This document shows positions 11,708 to 24,600 of a DNA stretch of 64,000 nucleotides, piece by piece. The stretch comes from Klebsormidium nitens (taxonomy: Eukaryota > Streptophyta > Klebsormidiophyceae > Klebsormidiales > Klebsormidiaceae): contig DF237031.1 of assembly GCA_000708835.1 (NCBI GenBank), forward strand, positions 121,840-185,839, read 5' to 3'. A program made the translations under genes and the position numbers. The first letter of the stretch is position 1, and each line of letters starts with the position of its first letter. The notes under the pieces are model-generated. The model had not been told where the DNA came from, searched no databases, and was given only the letters and a program-made list of their open reading frames with translations.

Positions 11708-14700
11708 TTACGCGGGAATCCATTGGCCGTGGAACCCATAGGGAATCCGCTGCGGAATCTTGATGCGCGCGGTGGGCGCTTCCTTATCCACCTCCTTTGC
11801 GTCGATGATGTACATCTGGAACAGAGACAAGGAAATCATCATGCTTAGAAGCCTACTGAGGTCGCGCTCGTAATTTCTCGCCTGCCTGGCGGGCTCCGGA
11901 TGAAAACGAGGGACTTTTCCAAGCTGATTAAGGACTACCTGGAGCCGACCGGCTCGTTTGATTGGGCACTGCAGGGCCCCGGAATGCGTGGTAAAAACGC
12001 TGGGATAAAGCTAGCCAAGCAAGGTTGTCATAGTGCACTTCATACAACAATTGCTCAAATCAGCACTTGTATGGAGCCAAAAACGAGGACCGTCGATTAA
12101 ACGTTTCAGTCAAGGGCCCTGCTCCAACAATTGCTTTTTGATTTGTTCGCTGCGAGATGGAACCTCAATTGCCGCCGTTTAGCGCATCGTTCGTATTTTC
12201 GTGAAAGACAACCGTGGTCCTCGTCTTTTTGCTCGGCTCCGGGAAACAGACAGGAGCATCAAGACTGGTTCCTAACCCCGACTCGATTGTACTCTCGTCA
12301 AAGACAGCCGTGGTCCCGTTCTCACCGGTCATCAGAAGAATTTCAGAATCATAAGGAAAGGCTTAGTCACTGAAGTCCCCTCCGACTCATTGGTGTTCTC
12401 GTCGCAGACACACGTCACCAGCCTGCCATCGGCCTCGTCCTTTCCCCCGGGCATGCAAAAGTCATCAGGAACTGAAGAAAGGTTTGAACGCTGAACTTAC
12501 TTCCGACTCGTTGGTGTTCTCGTCATAGACATACGTCACCAGCCAGCCGTCATCTTCGTCCTTTCCCCCGGGTCTCGGAACGAAGACCGGTTCACCGCCA
12601 AACCTCCCGGGGCCGAAAGTGTGGAGATCCATCCTCACGGGCAGCTCTGATTCCTGCACTCGACAAATTGGCGTCAGAAGGATATTCGTGTTTTGATAAG
12701 CGCAGTGGTTAATAAACATCTGTGTTATTAGAACGCTGGCGTTCGAATGATTCTTACTTTGAAAAGAACGCTGGTTTTAGAATGGCCAGTGCGTCAGAAG
12801 AACGTTGATGCTTGAATGAACGATAACGAGATTTGGAGTCTGTGAGCACAGGGACAAACAAATACAGAGTCGTTTACTTGCGCGGCTCTTTCTTTAGATC
12901 TATAGATGCAACATTGCAGAAGACGCAGGAGGCTGGGTGCATTCTGAGAGGCTGTCGTGGAATCAAACGAAGCGAGTCGTCCGGAAATGCACCGCACTCG
13001 AGGCACGTTCGACGAGACGGTCTTTGACAGGCGATCGCAACAGTTTAAACCCAAATTGCTCGGGGTATTCAACGCCGGCACTTGCGCCATTTCGATGCGT
13101 GACAGCTTGAGAAGAGGACGCAGCATGGGCCGACAGCTTGCAAGGTGCTGCGCTCCAGAATCAAAAATCCGTCGCCCTACTCATAGTGCGGTAACTCTGT
13201 AAATTGCCAACACTCCGCTCGACCATGTGTCGTAACATTTCAAGAAAAAAGTTTGTTAGCCGGCCTAAGCAACGAAGACACTCGGACACATCTAACACAT
13301 TTTCCCTGTAAGTTTTGATCTCTACTTATTGAATACATCCACAGGAGGGCGGCGCGGGCCATACCTTTGCGTTTGCTGGTATGTGAAACTTCCCAATGCC
13401 ACCGTACAGAGGGAGCGCTGCGCAGCAAAGGGTCTGGGTTTGTCACTCAGCCTAATTGCTGTCCGAAGAGAAGGACTGCACAAACCAACGGCGCGTCCCC
13501 AGATTGACGTGAATGAACGTTCCCTTTGTTTGAGTCTGTGTCCCATCAACTGACAATGGACCTTAAGCAGGAGCTTAAGTAAGAATAACAAGAACGGAAA
13601 TGCCAAAATTGCGAGAAAAGCAAGAGACATCAGAAATTGCCGCTTACATCGAGTACAAATATCGCTCGTACAATAATCAAAGGTTCTGATTAGGTCTGCC
13701 TTGTGCAACTTTGTCCGTCATTGATACATTGTATCAACTCGTGGTAGATCACTGCTCGGCGGATCAGTTGTTATTCTCGACACGTTCTAGACACACAATT
13801 TACCGCTGAATCCTTGACCAGGGACTCCTTTGAATCGCACACAAATGACGCAACAGGCGCGAGTAAAGGGGTTTTGATGACGCACCTGCTTCAATGCACG
13901 CCTCTATGTCATGCACCGCCACGTATCCATACTTCGTCCTCCGGCCCAGGTGGTTTTCGTTAACCCGGGGGAAGTCCCCGCTCACTTTCCAGTCAGACAG
14001 CATCCGCTCGTTGGTTTCCCCGGTTTGCATATCGAGCCTCCATTCGTACAGGTTGTTAACGAGTCCGCCGTCAAGCAGCGGGTCTTCGGCGGATTCCGCC
14101 GGGGTCGGCCGGATTCCGCGGCGGAAGTAGTCCTGGGGGGTCATCCCCCGGGGCGGAGTGAGCCCCACGCTGCGGCTGCGCTGTCCGTGGAGAACCACCT
14201 GCAAGAACGGCTGGCGGATTGACAATTCCCCCTTCTCTTGCAAGGCGGAACGTCACTATCGCTGATCCGGAGCGAACAGAGGGGGACGAGCGGAACGGAC
14301 AAGAGCGGAACAAAGTCAGGGGTTGCCGGCTTTTACTGGTAAAACAGCGCCTCGCGATTTAGTTGCGCTCTTCTCTCACAATGATTTCAAAAGCTAAAGC
14401 AGTCATTCGCTTGCAGCGAGTGATAGTGCTGAGCGTGAAACACCATGTTTCCTTTTTGAAGGGGATCTCAACAGATCGGCTCTTCACGAGTTCAATTCCT
14501 TCACTTCTTGCAACCTGTACCGATAGTGAATAACAGAAAGGTCAACCACAGCTACCTATATCTCAGAGGGGCTGGGAATTGTTGGCCAACTGATCTGCCC
14601 CCCACGGAACCTTTCGGGTCCAAATACTGCAACAGTCTTGTTGGCCAGGTCGGTTAAGGCTAACAGGCTTCGGCAAATCTATGTGGGTCTGTCAAAAGCT

Positions 14701-17700
14701 TACAAAACTTGCCGAAGAGTGAAACGTGTCTCAGCAGAAGACTCACCTCATCCCCGTCCTCGAAAGCGTTCAGGACGTGGAAAGCAAAGCCTGCCTGTAC
14801 GTCGAACCACTTGAGCGAGTCCTGGTTCCCAAAGCGGGGAATCACGCCAACGCGCGCAAAGCTGTCGGTCTCGAAATCAATCAGCCTGCAAAGACGCAAT
14901 GATTTGTTTTAAGGAAAGGACATTCTGTGATTGGCAAGCGCATCAATTTTCCTTCGTAAGCGAGGACTAGAAGCCCTAGGAATGCTGACGATCAGAACTG
15001 GAGTCAATCAACCTGAAGATACACGTTGAAGCTTTTTAGCGCCCAAGACATCTCTGATCAGTGGCACGCGATCGACTTCCGGGATTTCCAAGTACTCGAC
15101 TTTCAGTTTCGAGGTAAAACCATTTGCAGGATCTTCGAAATGATCTGCATCTAAAATTCTGTGCGGGTGAGTCCCAATTCAGAACTCTGGACGGTAGTTC
15201 CGAGGGTGTTTGTTCGCGGTAATGTCAACGTTAGAATGGACGTTAGAACTTTAGCGATGTGAGCGACGGCTTGCCTTCCAAAAACCTTTGAACCATTGGT
15301 GGGGCCATCTTCAAGACCAGAAAGTAGAAGGAAAGCTGCTGCGATTTTCTTCTGCCCAAAATTCCTAACAAGCAACACAGCGCATCCGCAGTCCACACAT
15401 GTTTTGCTAGGTCTGTGTTTGTGCTAAAGTGCTGATACAACGCTTCTGTTCTGAAATAGCAGATGGGACGGAAAGGGCACAGGAGGATTCAGCCGACTCA
15501 CGGCTTCCCTTCTTTCAGACGCTCCGTGCTCAAAGTCAGAGGCAGATCCAGAAACAGAGTATACCTGCACGGAAGGAGAAAACGACGCATGTCAGATTCA
15601 GAGTAGTTTACTTAGATGCGCCTATCTGCTGATTCGCGAGGAGCTGCGGCTTTGAATTCAAAGTAGAAAACGTAAGCAGAGTCCAACTGACGCGTTGCTG
15701 GGCGTGACATTGTTTTCCGTCATTCTCCGTCATTTTCCGTCAAGATCGGACTCAGCTATGCGGCGCTGCAGCCTCGTATGGTTGTCGGTTAGGAAGCGTA
15801 ACATGCAACCGTCTGCCTTGCTCGCAACGCACTGGTGACCAGCGCAATAGCCACGAGAAGACCGACCAAGACCTAGCACCAAAGTGCATTGCAAATCAAC
15901 CGGCATGTTGTTGGGGGTATTTCGAAATAGAGAAGCAGACGCAAACGTGTTCTCCTTGAAGTCACTGAGAGGAAGATATTCACGAACAAACCATGAGGTA
16001 CACAAACCGAGCATAAGAACACGGACTTTTCAAGAGCCTCTGATGGCAAGATTGACATCACCAATCAACAAGATACACAATAGTGTATAGAAGTTGCGGC
16101 TCCCAATTACTTTTCTGTGATAGCCATGTCGTGCATAAACGTCGCGCGCTCGAAGTTCAGGTCCACCTTGTGGACTATCTCTCCTTCCGCTGCACAAAGC
16201 GGAGCGGATGTCAAAAGATGCGAAGCACGTTTTTATTGAGTTGAATTAATCGCAACAAAAGGGCACTCTGTAACACAATAAACCCAAAAAACGCAGGTTG
16301 ATCTAGGTTCTCGCTGATGAAGTCGTTCTGAAGCATCCAGAAGCGCAAAGCGAGTTAGAAACTGTGGGGTCAAACACCAGAAGACGCAGTAGTCCGTGTT
16401 CCTGCAAGGGTGCTTACGTGTGCTTGACGAAGAGGCAAGCTTGTCGATTCCCCGGTGAGAGCAGCAACAAACGTGACACCAAAGCTTGGAACAGTGAATT
16501 TTTTAAGACGAAAATCCGTGGTTGCGTGGAGGCTTCGCGAGATTAAACCAGCATTGATTCTCAATCTGAAACAAAGTAAAATAGGAATCCCGGCGACATT
16601 CCGACAAAACAGAAGCTGAGTGGTGAAGAGTTGCGCTCACGAGAAAGGACACCGTAGACCGCGTGCGGCTTCGGTACGTCGAACCCAAAGAACATCATTT
16701 CGTTTGTAACGGGGTCAACTTTCGGGTGAGCGGTTACGGGGCGTTTCCAGCCCTCGAACCACTCCGGGAAACCCTGGGTTTCGAGGTCCGGTAACGAGAA
16801 AATCGTCGGAGAGCCGCCCTCCCAAGCGGCGTACACTTTTCCGGAGTGCAGAACGACGGACGTCTGCGGATATAAAAAGTTGTTTCAAATCAACAATTTG
16901 CGACTGAAGTTCAGCAAAATCCCGGGTTCGTTCTTAATGTTTCGGTGCAGAATCCAGTAATCAAAATTAACCGTTGGAGAGCCGCTTTCTCAAGCGGCGG
17001 AGACCCTCCCAGCATGCAAAACGACCGCCGTCAGCAGACCGATTTTTTTTCGAACCGACAGTTGCAACTGCAACATGGATTGCTTTTGATGTACTTCTTC
17101 GGAGGTTGGAGGTTCACAATCCAGTAACGAGAAACTGATCGAAGAGCTGCCTTTAAAGCGGCGTACTCCGTCCTGGCGTGCAGAACGACGGACGTCTGCA
17201 CAGAAAGGCATTCTATCAGAGGCTTTGCAACTAGAGCTGGGAAATCGTAAACTCAAACTTTGTGTGGTCTCTTTTACGACATCGGATGTTGAGAAAACCG
17301 TCGAGGGCCGCCAGCTTTTCCAACCGGCGTGCGCCTTTCCGGCATGCAGAACGACCAATGTCTGCAGACGAACGTCTTGCAACTAGAGGTGGGGGGGACA
17401 TTGAATCAGCAGATATTGGGAGGGATTCGTGTCAGGATTTTGCACCAAGGAATTCGTAATTTTGCGCATGCTATGACGGATGGCAGCAGAAATGGATGCC
17501 CTGTTTCAACCGAACATGTGCAAGAGTAGTTGGGAGCTACAGTTGTGCTACTTTTGTAGCGACTTCAGGAGAGTTGTTGTGGCACAGCTTTACCAATTAG
17601 CGCAGCGGCTTTCGAGAGGGGAAATCCACGTCTACAGATCCTAGAGCACCGGACCAGTTCGCCATGAGGCTAAGAACCACGATCGGTATCATACCTGACC

Positions 17701-19680
17701 ATTCATATGGTGGGGTATCCGGTTACTAAAAATTCGTTTGGGGGCCCAGCCTGGAAATGACAAAGGTCTACAGGGAGGACGTTCCATACGATTGCTGAAA
17801 TGGTCAGCAGCAAGGTTGTATTGTAAGGAAAGGAAACAGAAAGGGGAAGACAAAAACCAGGTATCTTGAAGTCAAATATAAGTAAGTTTGCAGTTTCCAA
17901 GGGTTCGTATGTGCCGCGAATCTCTTGGCTCAATGGTTTGCTAATTGAGTGCTCTTGATCAGAACGTCAGTGTGTGTGAGCTCACGTTCGCTGTGTTCTT
18001 GTTTCCGGCCCCGAACCGCGCCTGGTTCAGCAGCGCGTTTGCGATCAGCGTGCCTTGATCGCAGTCCACGGTCCCCAGAAACAGCGGCCGCCCCCTCTCC
18101 TTCTCAAGCCTCAACCCCGGTGTGTCAAGGTACTTGTTCTTGTAGAAGACCGCTTGTTCTTCGCTATCGTTCTTTTCGAATGACGTGGCATGGAGCATCC
18201 CGTCACCTTCGAACCAGTGATGGGCCGTGCGCCCCAAGGGGCTTTTGAGAGTGCGCTGTGGGAAGTAGGGGTTGGGACCTGCGAACCAGCGGTCGAGTCT
18301 TCATTGATCCTCCCTGAGTTGTCCACATCCTTAGCCGACTATCATTCTGGCAGCTTGTTAATGTGAATCTTAATGACGATCCACACATTTGAGAATGGGA
18401 AGGGTAGTTTCGAGACACTAGAATGGACCATGAAATGCTTTTACCAAGGTGGATGAAAGTTCTGTCTTCTGCAATCAGGCCAATGATTGATCCACCTAGC
18501 CACTCTTGCTGACTTTGAATTCAGAATGCTCCTGATCCGACGTTGGAGAGAGAGGGTCAATAAAAGTAGTATGTTGTGGCCAAGCGAGGCACTTTTCTTC
18601 CATAGCAATAACATAAGCTGGTCAGGCAGACCTTAAGCAGAGTGTAAGAGATCAAAAACCTGTCCGGCCAAGAATGAGGAAGGTAGTATATTAACCCAGG
18701 CTAGCCAACTCTCATGACCGTGACAAAAAAGCAGTTTCACCTGTTTCTGACATCGCCCTTTTGCTCTTCCAGAAAGCTCTTCAGCGCTTAGCAGTCCGTA
18801 CAAGTAACAAAGAACAGACCTTAACCTCTAGAAGCAGATGACCTGTCAAGTCCTCAGAGTTAGTTGGAAAAGCGCATCATGCTGACGGCATCAATCACCG
18901 CGTAATTGGAGCACTTAATGGGGACCGGTTGCCTTCAACTGAGAACTGACATTGACTTCGGTGTCCGTGCTGTCTTTGTTGCACACTATGAGCTTTTCAC
19001 TTACCGACTCGCACATACGCCCCTGCAGGGAAGTCGGCCGGAATTGCACCCTCAATCACGTCCACCCTTGCTCGCTTGCCGATCTCATTCACAGGCGCAA
19101 AGTTCCCCTCCAAAATGGGGTTAGTCTCTTCCACTGGTTTGTACAGTAGACCGATCAGGTTTGACACTGCCCTCTCGCTAACCGACCCCACTAAGCCTGC
19201 TATGCCCCCGCCCTTTTCCGGAGGCTTCCCGCCCACATTGAATGCTTTTCCGACCTTGTCCTTCTCCTGTAAGTCGCTTCCGGTCGACGTTGTGGTTACG
19301 GACTCTACTGGACGGTCTAGAAGAGCGGTTCCAGTTGTGGTTGGGGGTTGGTTAGGGCTAACTTCATCGCCATGACTTTGAGCACGAATTGCAAAGCGTC
19401 TCTGCACTCTTGGACAACGACTTTCTCTGATTCTTCCATTGGGACTGCTCTGTAAAGCTGAGGCTGTGGGGAGGAATGTGGAGGCGAATGCTGCTCCTCG
19501 TAGATGACAGGGCACGAGCGCTGATGTCAGCGAGAAGTGAGGCTGGTGACTATGTGTCTGCTGGGGACAGTGTGTGCTTCTGCTGACAGACAGAGCTGCA
19601 ATGGAACCGAGTAAGAGTATGAGCTGGTAGATCAGCTGTGGTACTTTTCTGTACCCTTCAACCTTGATGACTAACCTCAA
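11708..19680 (-). CDS. Carotenoid cleavage dioxygenase, plastid-targeted
   Basis: The enzyme is a non-haem iron dioxygenase that cleaves carotenoid or apocarotenoid double bonds. Exons on the minus strand: 19680-19005, 18278-17986, 16863-16641, 16189-16111, 15564-15502, 14885-14747, 14198-13886, one unplaced short exon (phase 1 to 0) between 13885 and 12654, then 12653-12501 and 11815-11708. The placed parts encode about 682 aa. All four iron-ligand His are present: [32 protein letters not shown] and PYGFHGQW. Other family marks are [32 protein letters not shown] and [14 protein letters not shown]. The first about 105 residues are rich in Ser/Thr/Arg, hydrophobic near the start and end in RRFAIRAQS, as in a chloroplast transit peptide. 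The start is the only Met in the first exon frame, but an upstream exon is possible. Subfamily (CCD1, CCD4, NCED or zaxinone-synthase-like) cannot be settled by eye. Confidence 0.9.
12180..12475 (-). repeat. Three decayed copies of a dioxygenase exon 3' end plus donor
   Basis: The true exon ends at 12501 (…NESE|GTAAGT). Its last about 90 nt recur downstream on the minus strand, with junctions aligning to about 12380, 12276 and 12180. The best copy (12376-12465) keeps most bases of the [13 protein letters not shown] segment, and the plus-strand string CTTTCCCCCGGG is identical in both. Spacings are about 121, 104 and 96 bp. Only the middle copy keeps a GT at the junction. All lie inside the last intron. 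Confidence 0.8.
16964..17375 (-). repeat. Three decayed copies of a dioxygenase exon 5' end plus acceptor
   Basis: The true exon starts at 16863 (CCGCAG|ACGTCC, protein [17 protein letters not shown]). Copies of the same junction lie upstream in the intron at 17031, 17195 and 17361, so the spacings are 168, 164 and 166 bp. Each copy covers about 60 nt of exon sequence; intron sequence beyond the junction also resembles between units. The second and third copies keep TGCAG at the junction; the first has TG in place of AG. The regular spacing shows a tandem array of about 166 bp. Confidence 0.85.
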
Positions 19681-19760
19681 ATCAAACCAACCTCAAATCA
19701 ATCTCAAACCAACCATCTAATCAAACCAACCTCAAATTAGCTACAGGCAGGCAGGCAGAC
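19672..19760. repeat. Short imperfect tandem repeat near the dioxygenase start
   Basis: The motif AACCAACCTCAAATCAA is repeated imperfectly about four times between 19672 and 19737. It is followed at 19744-19758 by a CAGG microsatellite. It lies at and just upstream of the assigned start codon of the dioxygenase. Confidence 0.7.
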
Positions 19761-21652
19761 CAGGACACAAAAAGCGTGAATTTTGGATCTAGCGCTAACT
19801 TTGAGAAGATTGGATGAAGACTTTGATGATTCTTGACGAAGCAAGACAACTTTCATTAGAATAAGAGGCCAACTGAAGCCGCCCTAGCAAAGAAGTCCAC
19901 GTGTTGTGATCTGCCCAAGGTCATCAGACTTGGATCTAGTTCACAGCAACTTGTTATGATGTCTAGGTCAGCCTACTTCTCCCAAATGCAGCGTTTTGTG
20001 ATCGATATAGACTGAATTTTGCTAAAACCCCCAAAAGACAAAACCTCAGGAACAGCAGACGCATCATTGATGGAGAACACTTTGATAGAAAACTACAACC
20101 TCTTTAACAACAAAGAAAACCGGTATGGCGATGTTGGCAGACACAGAAGACATGTCAGGACACGATGTAAAGGGAAGAACTATGACTCCCAGGCTTTGCA
20201 TGCGAAATAGCGATGACCACCACTTGTATCTCAAAAGAAGATGCAAAAAGCAGCTCATCAAGCTAAAAACTGACGTAGTAAAGCAGAACGAAGGGGTAGG
20301 TCTGGAGGTCAGAATGCTAGGGACAGTTCACCCGTGCTGTCCACCAACAACTTACTAGGAAGAGAGGCCAAGACACTCATCGATGGGCATCGTAGTAACA
20401 TACCGGCAGTTTGCAAAGTCCTCTGATCAGATCTGCATGTAAATGCTTCAGCTGCTCACCTTGAGAGCTGATGCAAGCAGACGAAGCCATGGTTCGAAAA
20501 CCTGATCGAACAGCTTGTTCGGAAAGCGGGTTGAGCTGCTATTGCGGTCGGAGATACTCGATTTGTAGATATTTCAAGAAGCTTTCAGCTGCTTCCAGCA
20601 GAGGGGATGCTGAGATGCTGGAAAGACGGCGCCGCCAGCCAATGAAGACAAACTGAGAAAGTTTGGCAGCACAGCAACAGCAATAGCTTTTGAAGACTCA
20701 AAGAGCATGGATGACGTCTTACATTACGGGGGCGGTCGGGTCTCGGCTCTTCGGAACGTCAGCACCGGTCGCCTTTCTGCGGGCGTTTTGAGAACCCGGG
20801 GGGTATTCTTTCCGGCCCGGCGCGTCGGCACAAGGTAGAGCAGTCAGCTCTGTGACGTCATGCCGACTTGTGATTATGTGGAGTCAGCCAGCAGCACCTA
20901 AATGAAAATTTAGGATGCCTCAAGAAGGCCCTTTCGTATCGAAAAACAAGGAAGTGAACGTCAGCCGTCTACGGAACCGATTTCCTCTTTAGTCGACGCT
21001 TCGGGAATGATTGGAGCTTCCATCGTCGATCTGTTAGCAAAGCCGACACGCCGCCGTCAAAATGAGTTTCTTGGTCGGTTCGACAAAAATCGTTCGAACC
21101 CCAAAATACCGGTGATCATTGTTCTGCATGATGAAGGGGCAGGCCCCTCTGCCAGGAAAAAGAACTTCACGACGATTTGTTCAATGGGGACATTTGCCTT
21201 GTCTTCGCTGCTATCGCAGGGGGCGCATCTGGTTGGAAGGAGGAAGGATTGCGGGCTTGGGGAAGAGACGTCTGTTTTCTTTTTGCAAAGAGGCCGAGAG
21301 AAAGGTCAGAGGGCAGAGTATGGTGAAACAAGCAACGGACGTCCAAGCGGAATGCTTTTTACCTAACGTGTTCAATGGAACGGGTTATAACCGACAATTG
21401 ATCCACAGGAAGCGAACGTGAGTGCATAAGACGTTCGACATGTAACTACCAAACATATGGCTGCTCTACGAAGAATGCAGTGACGTCTTACAACGTGCTC
21501 TCTACAGGAGAAGTCACAGGTCACCAGCAGCCTTACAGACCACGAATAACACCCTTCGCTCAACACCATCAAAGATAGACTCCTTCCATTCATCAAAGCA
21601 CCACTCTCATCTTACCTTGAGAAGCAGCAAAACAAACAGAAGCAGCAAGCTG
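19681..21652. promoter_or_regulatory. Divergent region between dioxygenase and MED14
   Basis: This 2-kb gap separates two divergently transcribed genes and must contain both promoters. No coding exon is recognised; open frames such as 21007-21366 have no family likeness. A perfect TGACGTCA palindrome, the core of bZIP (CRE/TGA-type) sites, lies at 20853-20860. Confidence 0.4.
20853..20860. promoter_or_regulatory. TGACGTCA bZIP-type palindrome
   Basis: This is a perfect CRE/TGA-type core site about 800 bp upstream of the MED14 start and 1.2 kb upstream of the dioxygenase start. The same 8-mer is unusually common across the window, including in exons, so its presence here is weak evidence for regulation. 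Confidence 0.3.
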
Positions 21653-24600
21653 ATGGGTATGGCAGCTCCGGCAGGGGTCCCGACCGGGCCCCCCGAACCA
21701 CCCCCCCAAAAACACGAACCGGTGCCTTTAGCACAACTGGTTCAGAGAACCACCTCCGAAGCCTATACCGGCATTCAGGATCTTTGCAAGTCCCTTCCTG
21801 GGCGGGGGGAGAAGGAACGCAAGCTGGCACTGCTGAAGTATCTAGTGCGAACTAGACAGAGGCTGCTGCGGTTGCATGTGCTGGCAGAATGGGCAAAGAC
21901 GGTGAGCGACCCTCTTTGCAGAATGTCTATGTTTTCTATGTTTCTATGCCTTGTAATTTTCACGCAGCAGTAATGGCCTTTAACAACCCCATTTTCTAAT
22001 GTTGGTTGCCTGTTTGATTCCCTTGCGCTCTGTTGAAAGTGATTCTTTTGTGTTATGCTAACTTTTATTCAGGCCAATTCGTTCAGCGCGTGTGCTACTG
22101 CAAAGTGCATCACTTGTTTCGATGTATTGAAGCACAGTGGTGGTGGCACGAGAATGCATTAGGAACAGATTGAGCATTCCTCATTATTTCCGTGTGCATT
22201 AACCGATCAGAGCTAACCAAGTCAGGGTTATCAACCGTGACTGAACCACTTTCGAGTTGCTTGTTGAGTCGCCCCTGAAAGGTACTGTGGCAGCCATATG
22301 CTCTTGGGTAGAGTTCGTCATGACCGTTTCAATTGACGCAAACCAGCTTTTTTAGAAAAGTGCCTATTGCTACGTCAAACGACGTCTATACTTTATGAGG
22401 TGGGAACGTGTGAACTGTTGACTGGTTCTTTGCGCCGCTCTAAAAGCGAATGTGTGCAGTGCTCGATTTTAGGATCACAAAGGAAAGAAATCATGCATGG
22501 TAAAAGTTTGATCATCGAACAGGGATGCTTGCTTGCTAAACTTCAGTGGACATTGTAATCGACGGCTCACGTTCTGCACCACCAGAAACACTTAGATCAG
22601 CCATTAAACTGACGGCGAATTGACACAGAACTGGTCTGTCTGATGATGCTCACTGCGAATACTGGGTTGTCTGATGTCCTTATTGTGAGGATTTGTATGT
22701 GCCCCGAGGACACCTCTCTAATCCTTCTGCTCATGATGAGGTATTGATGGTCCATCAGCTTATAAAAGGGTGTGCGCTGGGACTAAAGTTCCCCAATCCG
22801 ACTTGCAGAACCCCTCTGTTCGTGCGCTTGTGATTCCTGCGGTTATTTATAACAGCCAGCAGACTTTTTTGCGTTGGGCACTTCTTCTGCACTCTTTCTT
22901 CTCAAGCGTTGGGCCACTTCTTACTGCACTCTTTCTTTTCAAAACTTGCTCCACTTGTTTGTTTTACTGCTTGCAGCAAGCGCCTCTGATGTCGCGGGGC
23001 CAGCAGCTCTCGGGTACTCTGGAGTGGCACGACACGAGCCTCCGGGACGCAGCGGATCAACTCTTCTTTCTGCATGCACAGCTCAGACAGGTAACAGAAG
23101 TGTTCTGCTTTTTCACCACATCCCCGCTTCCATTTAAAAAGGCCGGGACACTGTTCCTGTCTTCTCGTAGTGCTTCTGTGAACCGTAACCTCACTTCCTG
23201 TCCGGACGTAGTATTTCACAGAGAAGCAAGGTTTGATTCAGCGGACGGAAGAACAAACGATGATGCCTGCCTTCTGCTTTGTTCACAAGATCTCCCCTGA
23301 CGATTTCTGATTATCGATAACCGTTTGACCATCGGACTAAATGGTGATGTTGTCCCTAGCCCTTTCTCCGTTCCCTCTTGCCGGGCCCCCTTTCAGTCTG
23401 TCCGGTTTTGTTCGTTAGAGGGGTTTGCCTTAATCGGACTCCTGGTGGTGACGAGACCCTTGACTCTGTTTTTGCAGGCCCGCGCCCCCATCTATGACGT
23501 CACCACAGCGGTCGAAGTCCTCACTACCGGATCGTATTCACGCCTGCCCATCGTCATCCAAGATCTGCGGCCCCCTCCCACCTTGGTTCCCTCAGAACAA
23601 GCTTCCGCCCTCTCCAAAGCGGACCGAGCGATTCACGCCCGGTTGCTGGAGTGTGAATTGCCCCCCCAACTAACGGACATCCGCGTGTCTGATGGCGCCG
23701 TCCGAATGCGGGTTAAGGACGAGTTTGAGGTGCGGTTAACCCTAGGTCACGAGGGAGACCTGTCGAAGTGGCGGGTTTTGTGGCTCGCTTTAGGGAGCGA
23801 AGCAGAGGGGCGGGTTACCAAAGACGGATCAGAAGATCAGGGTTTCGGGGAAAAGACGAGAGGGGTTAGGGGGGGAGGGTCAAGGGGCCTGACCGAGGGT
23901 CAGAGGCGGGCGCTCGCTGCCGAAGTGGAGCGGAGAATGGGGTTAGCTGCAGAACCGCTGCACGAGATGTACCGGGTTCTGCACGAGTTAGCTGCTAACC
24001 TGCTCTTAGACTCGGTCTTCCGTCAGGCGCAGGTGCTGAAACAGGGCACGTGGAGGGACGTTATTCGGTTGCATTTCGAGAAGGGGGATGCGGGGAGCGT
24101 GCATCGGTCTCTAAAAATCGAGTATTGGGATCGACGCAGTCCAGGCGGTGTAAACACGCTCCAGAGCGGGTCTGCCTCAGTCGAGCCATTCCGCCCCAGC
24201 CCCTCTTCACACCTGACCCCGCAACTCGACCAGCCGCTTCGTGGGGAAACGCCGGTCTCCGGGGGGAAGAATTGGGCGCTGAAAGGTCCCCCCAGCTTGA
24301 GAATCGAGCTCGACGACGAAGGCCACGTGGCTTGCTCGCATTGGCCGGTGGTGGTCGATCCAGAATCCGAGGAGAGCGCGCTCTTTTCAGTGGCGCAACA
24401 TGGGGGTAGTCTAGAGGAGCTTCTGAGGAAAGCGTTAGCGTGCAGTGCGCATTCCCGGTTACTCGAGTTAGAGGAGATTGTCAACAAGGAGCCGTTGGTG
24501 AGGTGTAAGCGGAGTTTCCGAGAAGGGGGGGTGGCATTCGGGAGTCTGGACGAGGGGAGGGCGGAGGAAGAGGAAAACCAGGAGGGGGCGGAGAAACTGT

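Noticed and set aside
15000-15150. A minus-strand open stretch with a plausible peptide ([17 protein letters not shown])
   Set aside because: It sits between dioxygenase exons whose phases already join directly (15502 to 14885), and it does not match the family.
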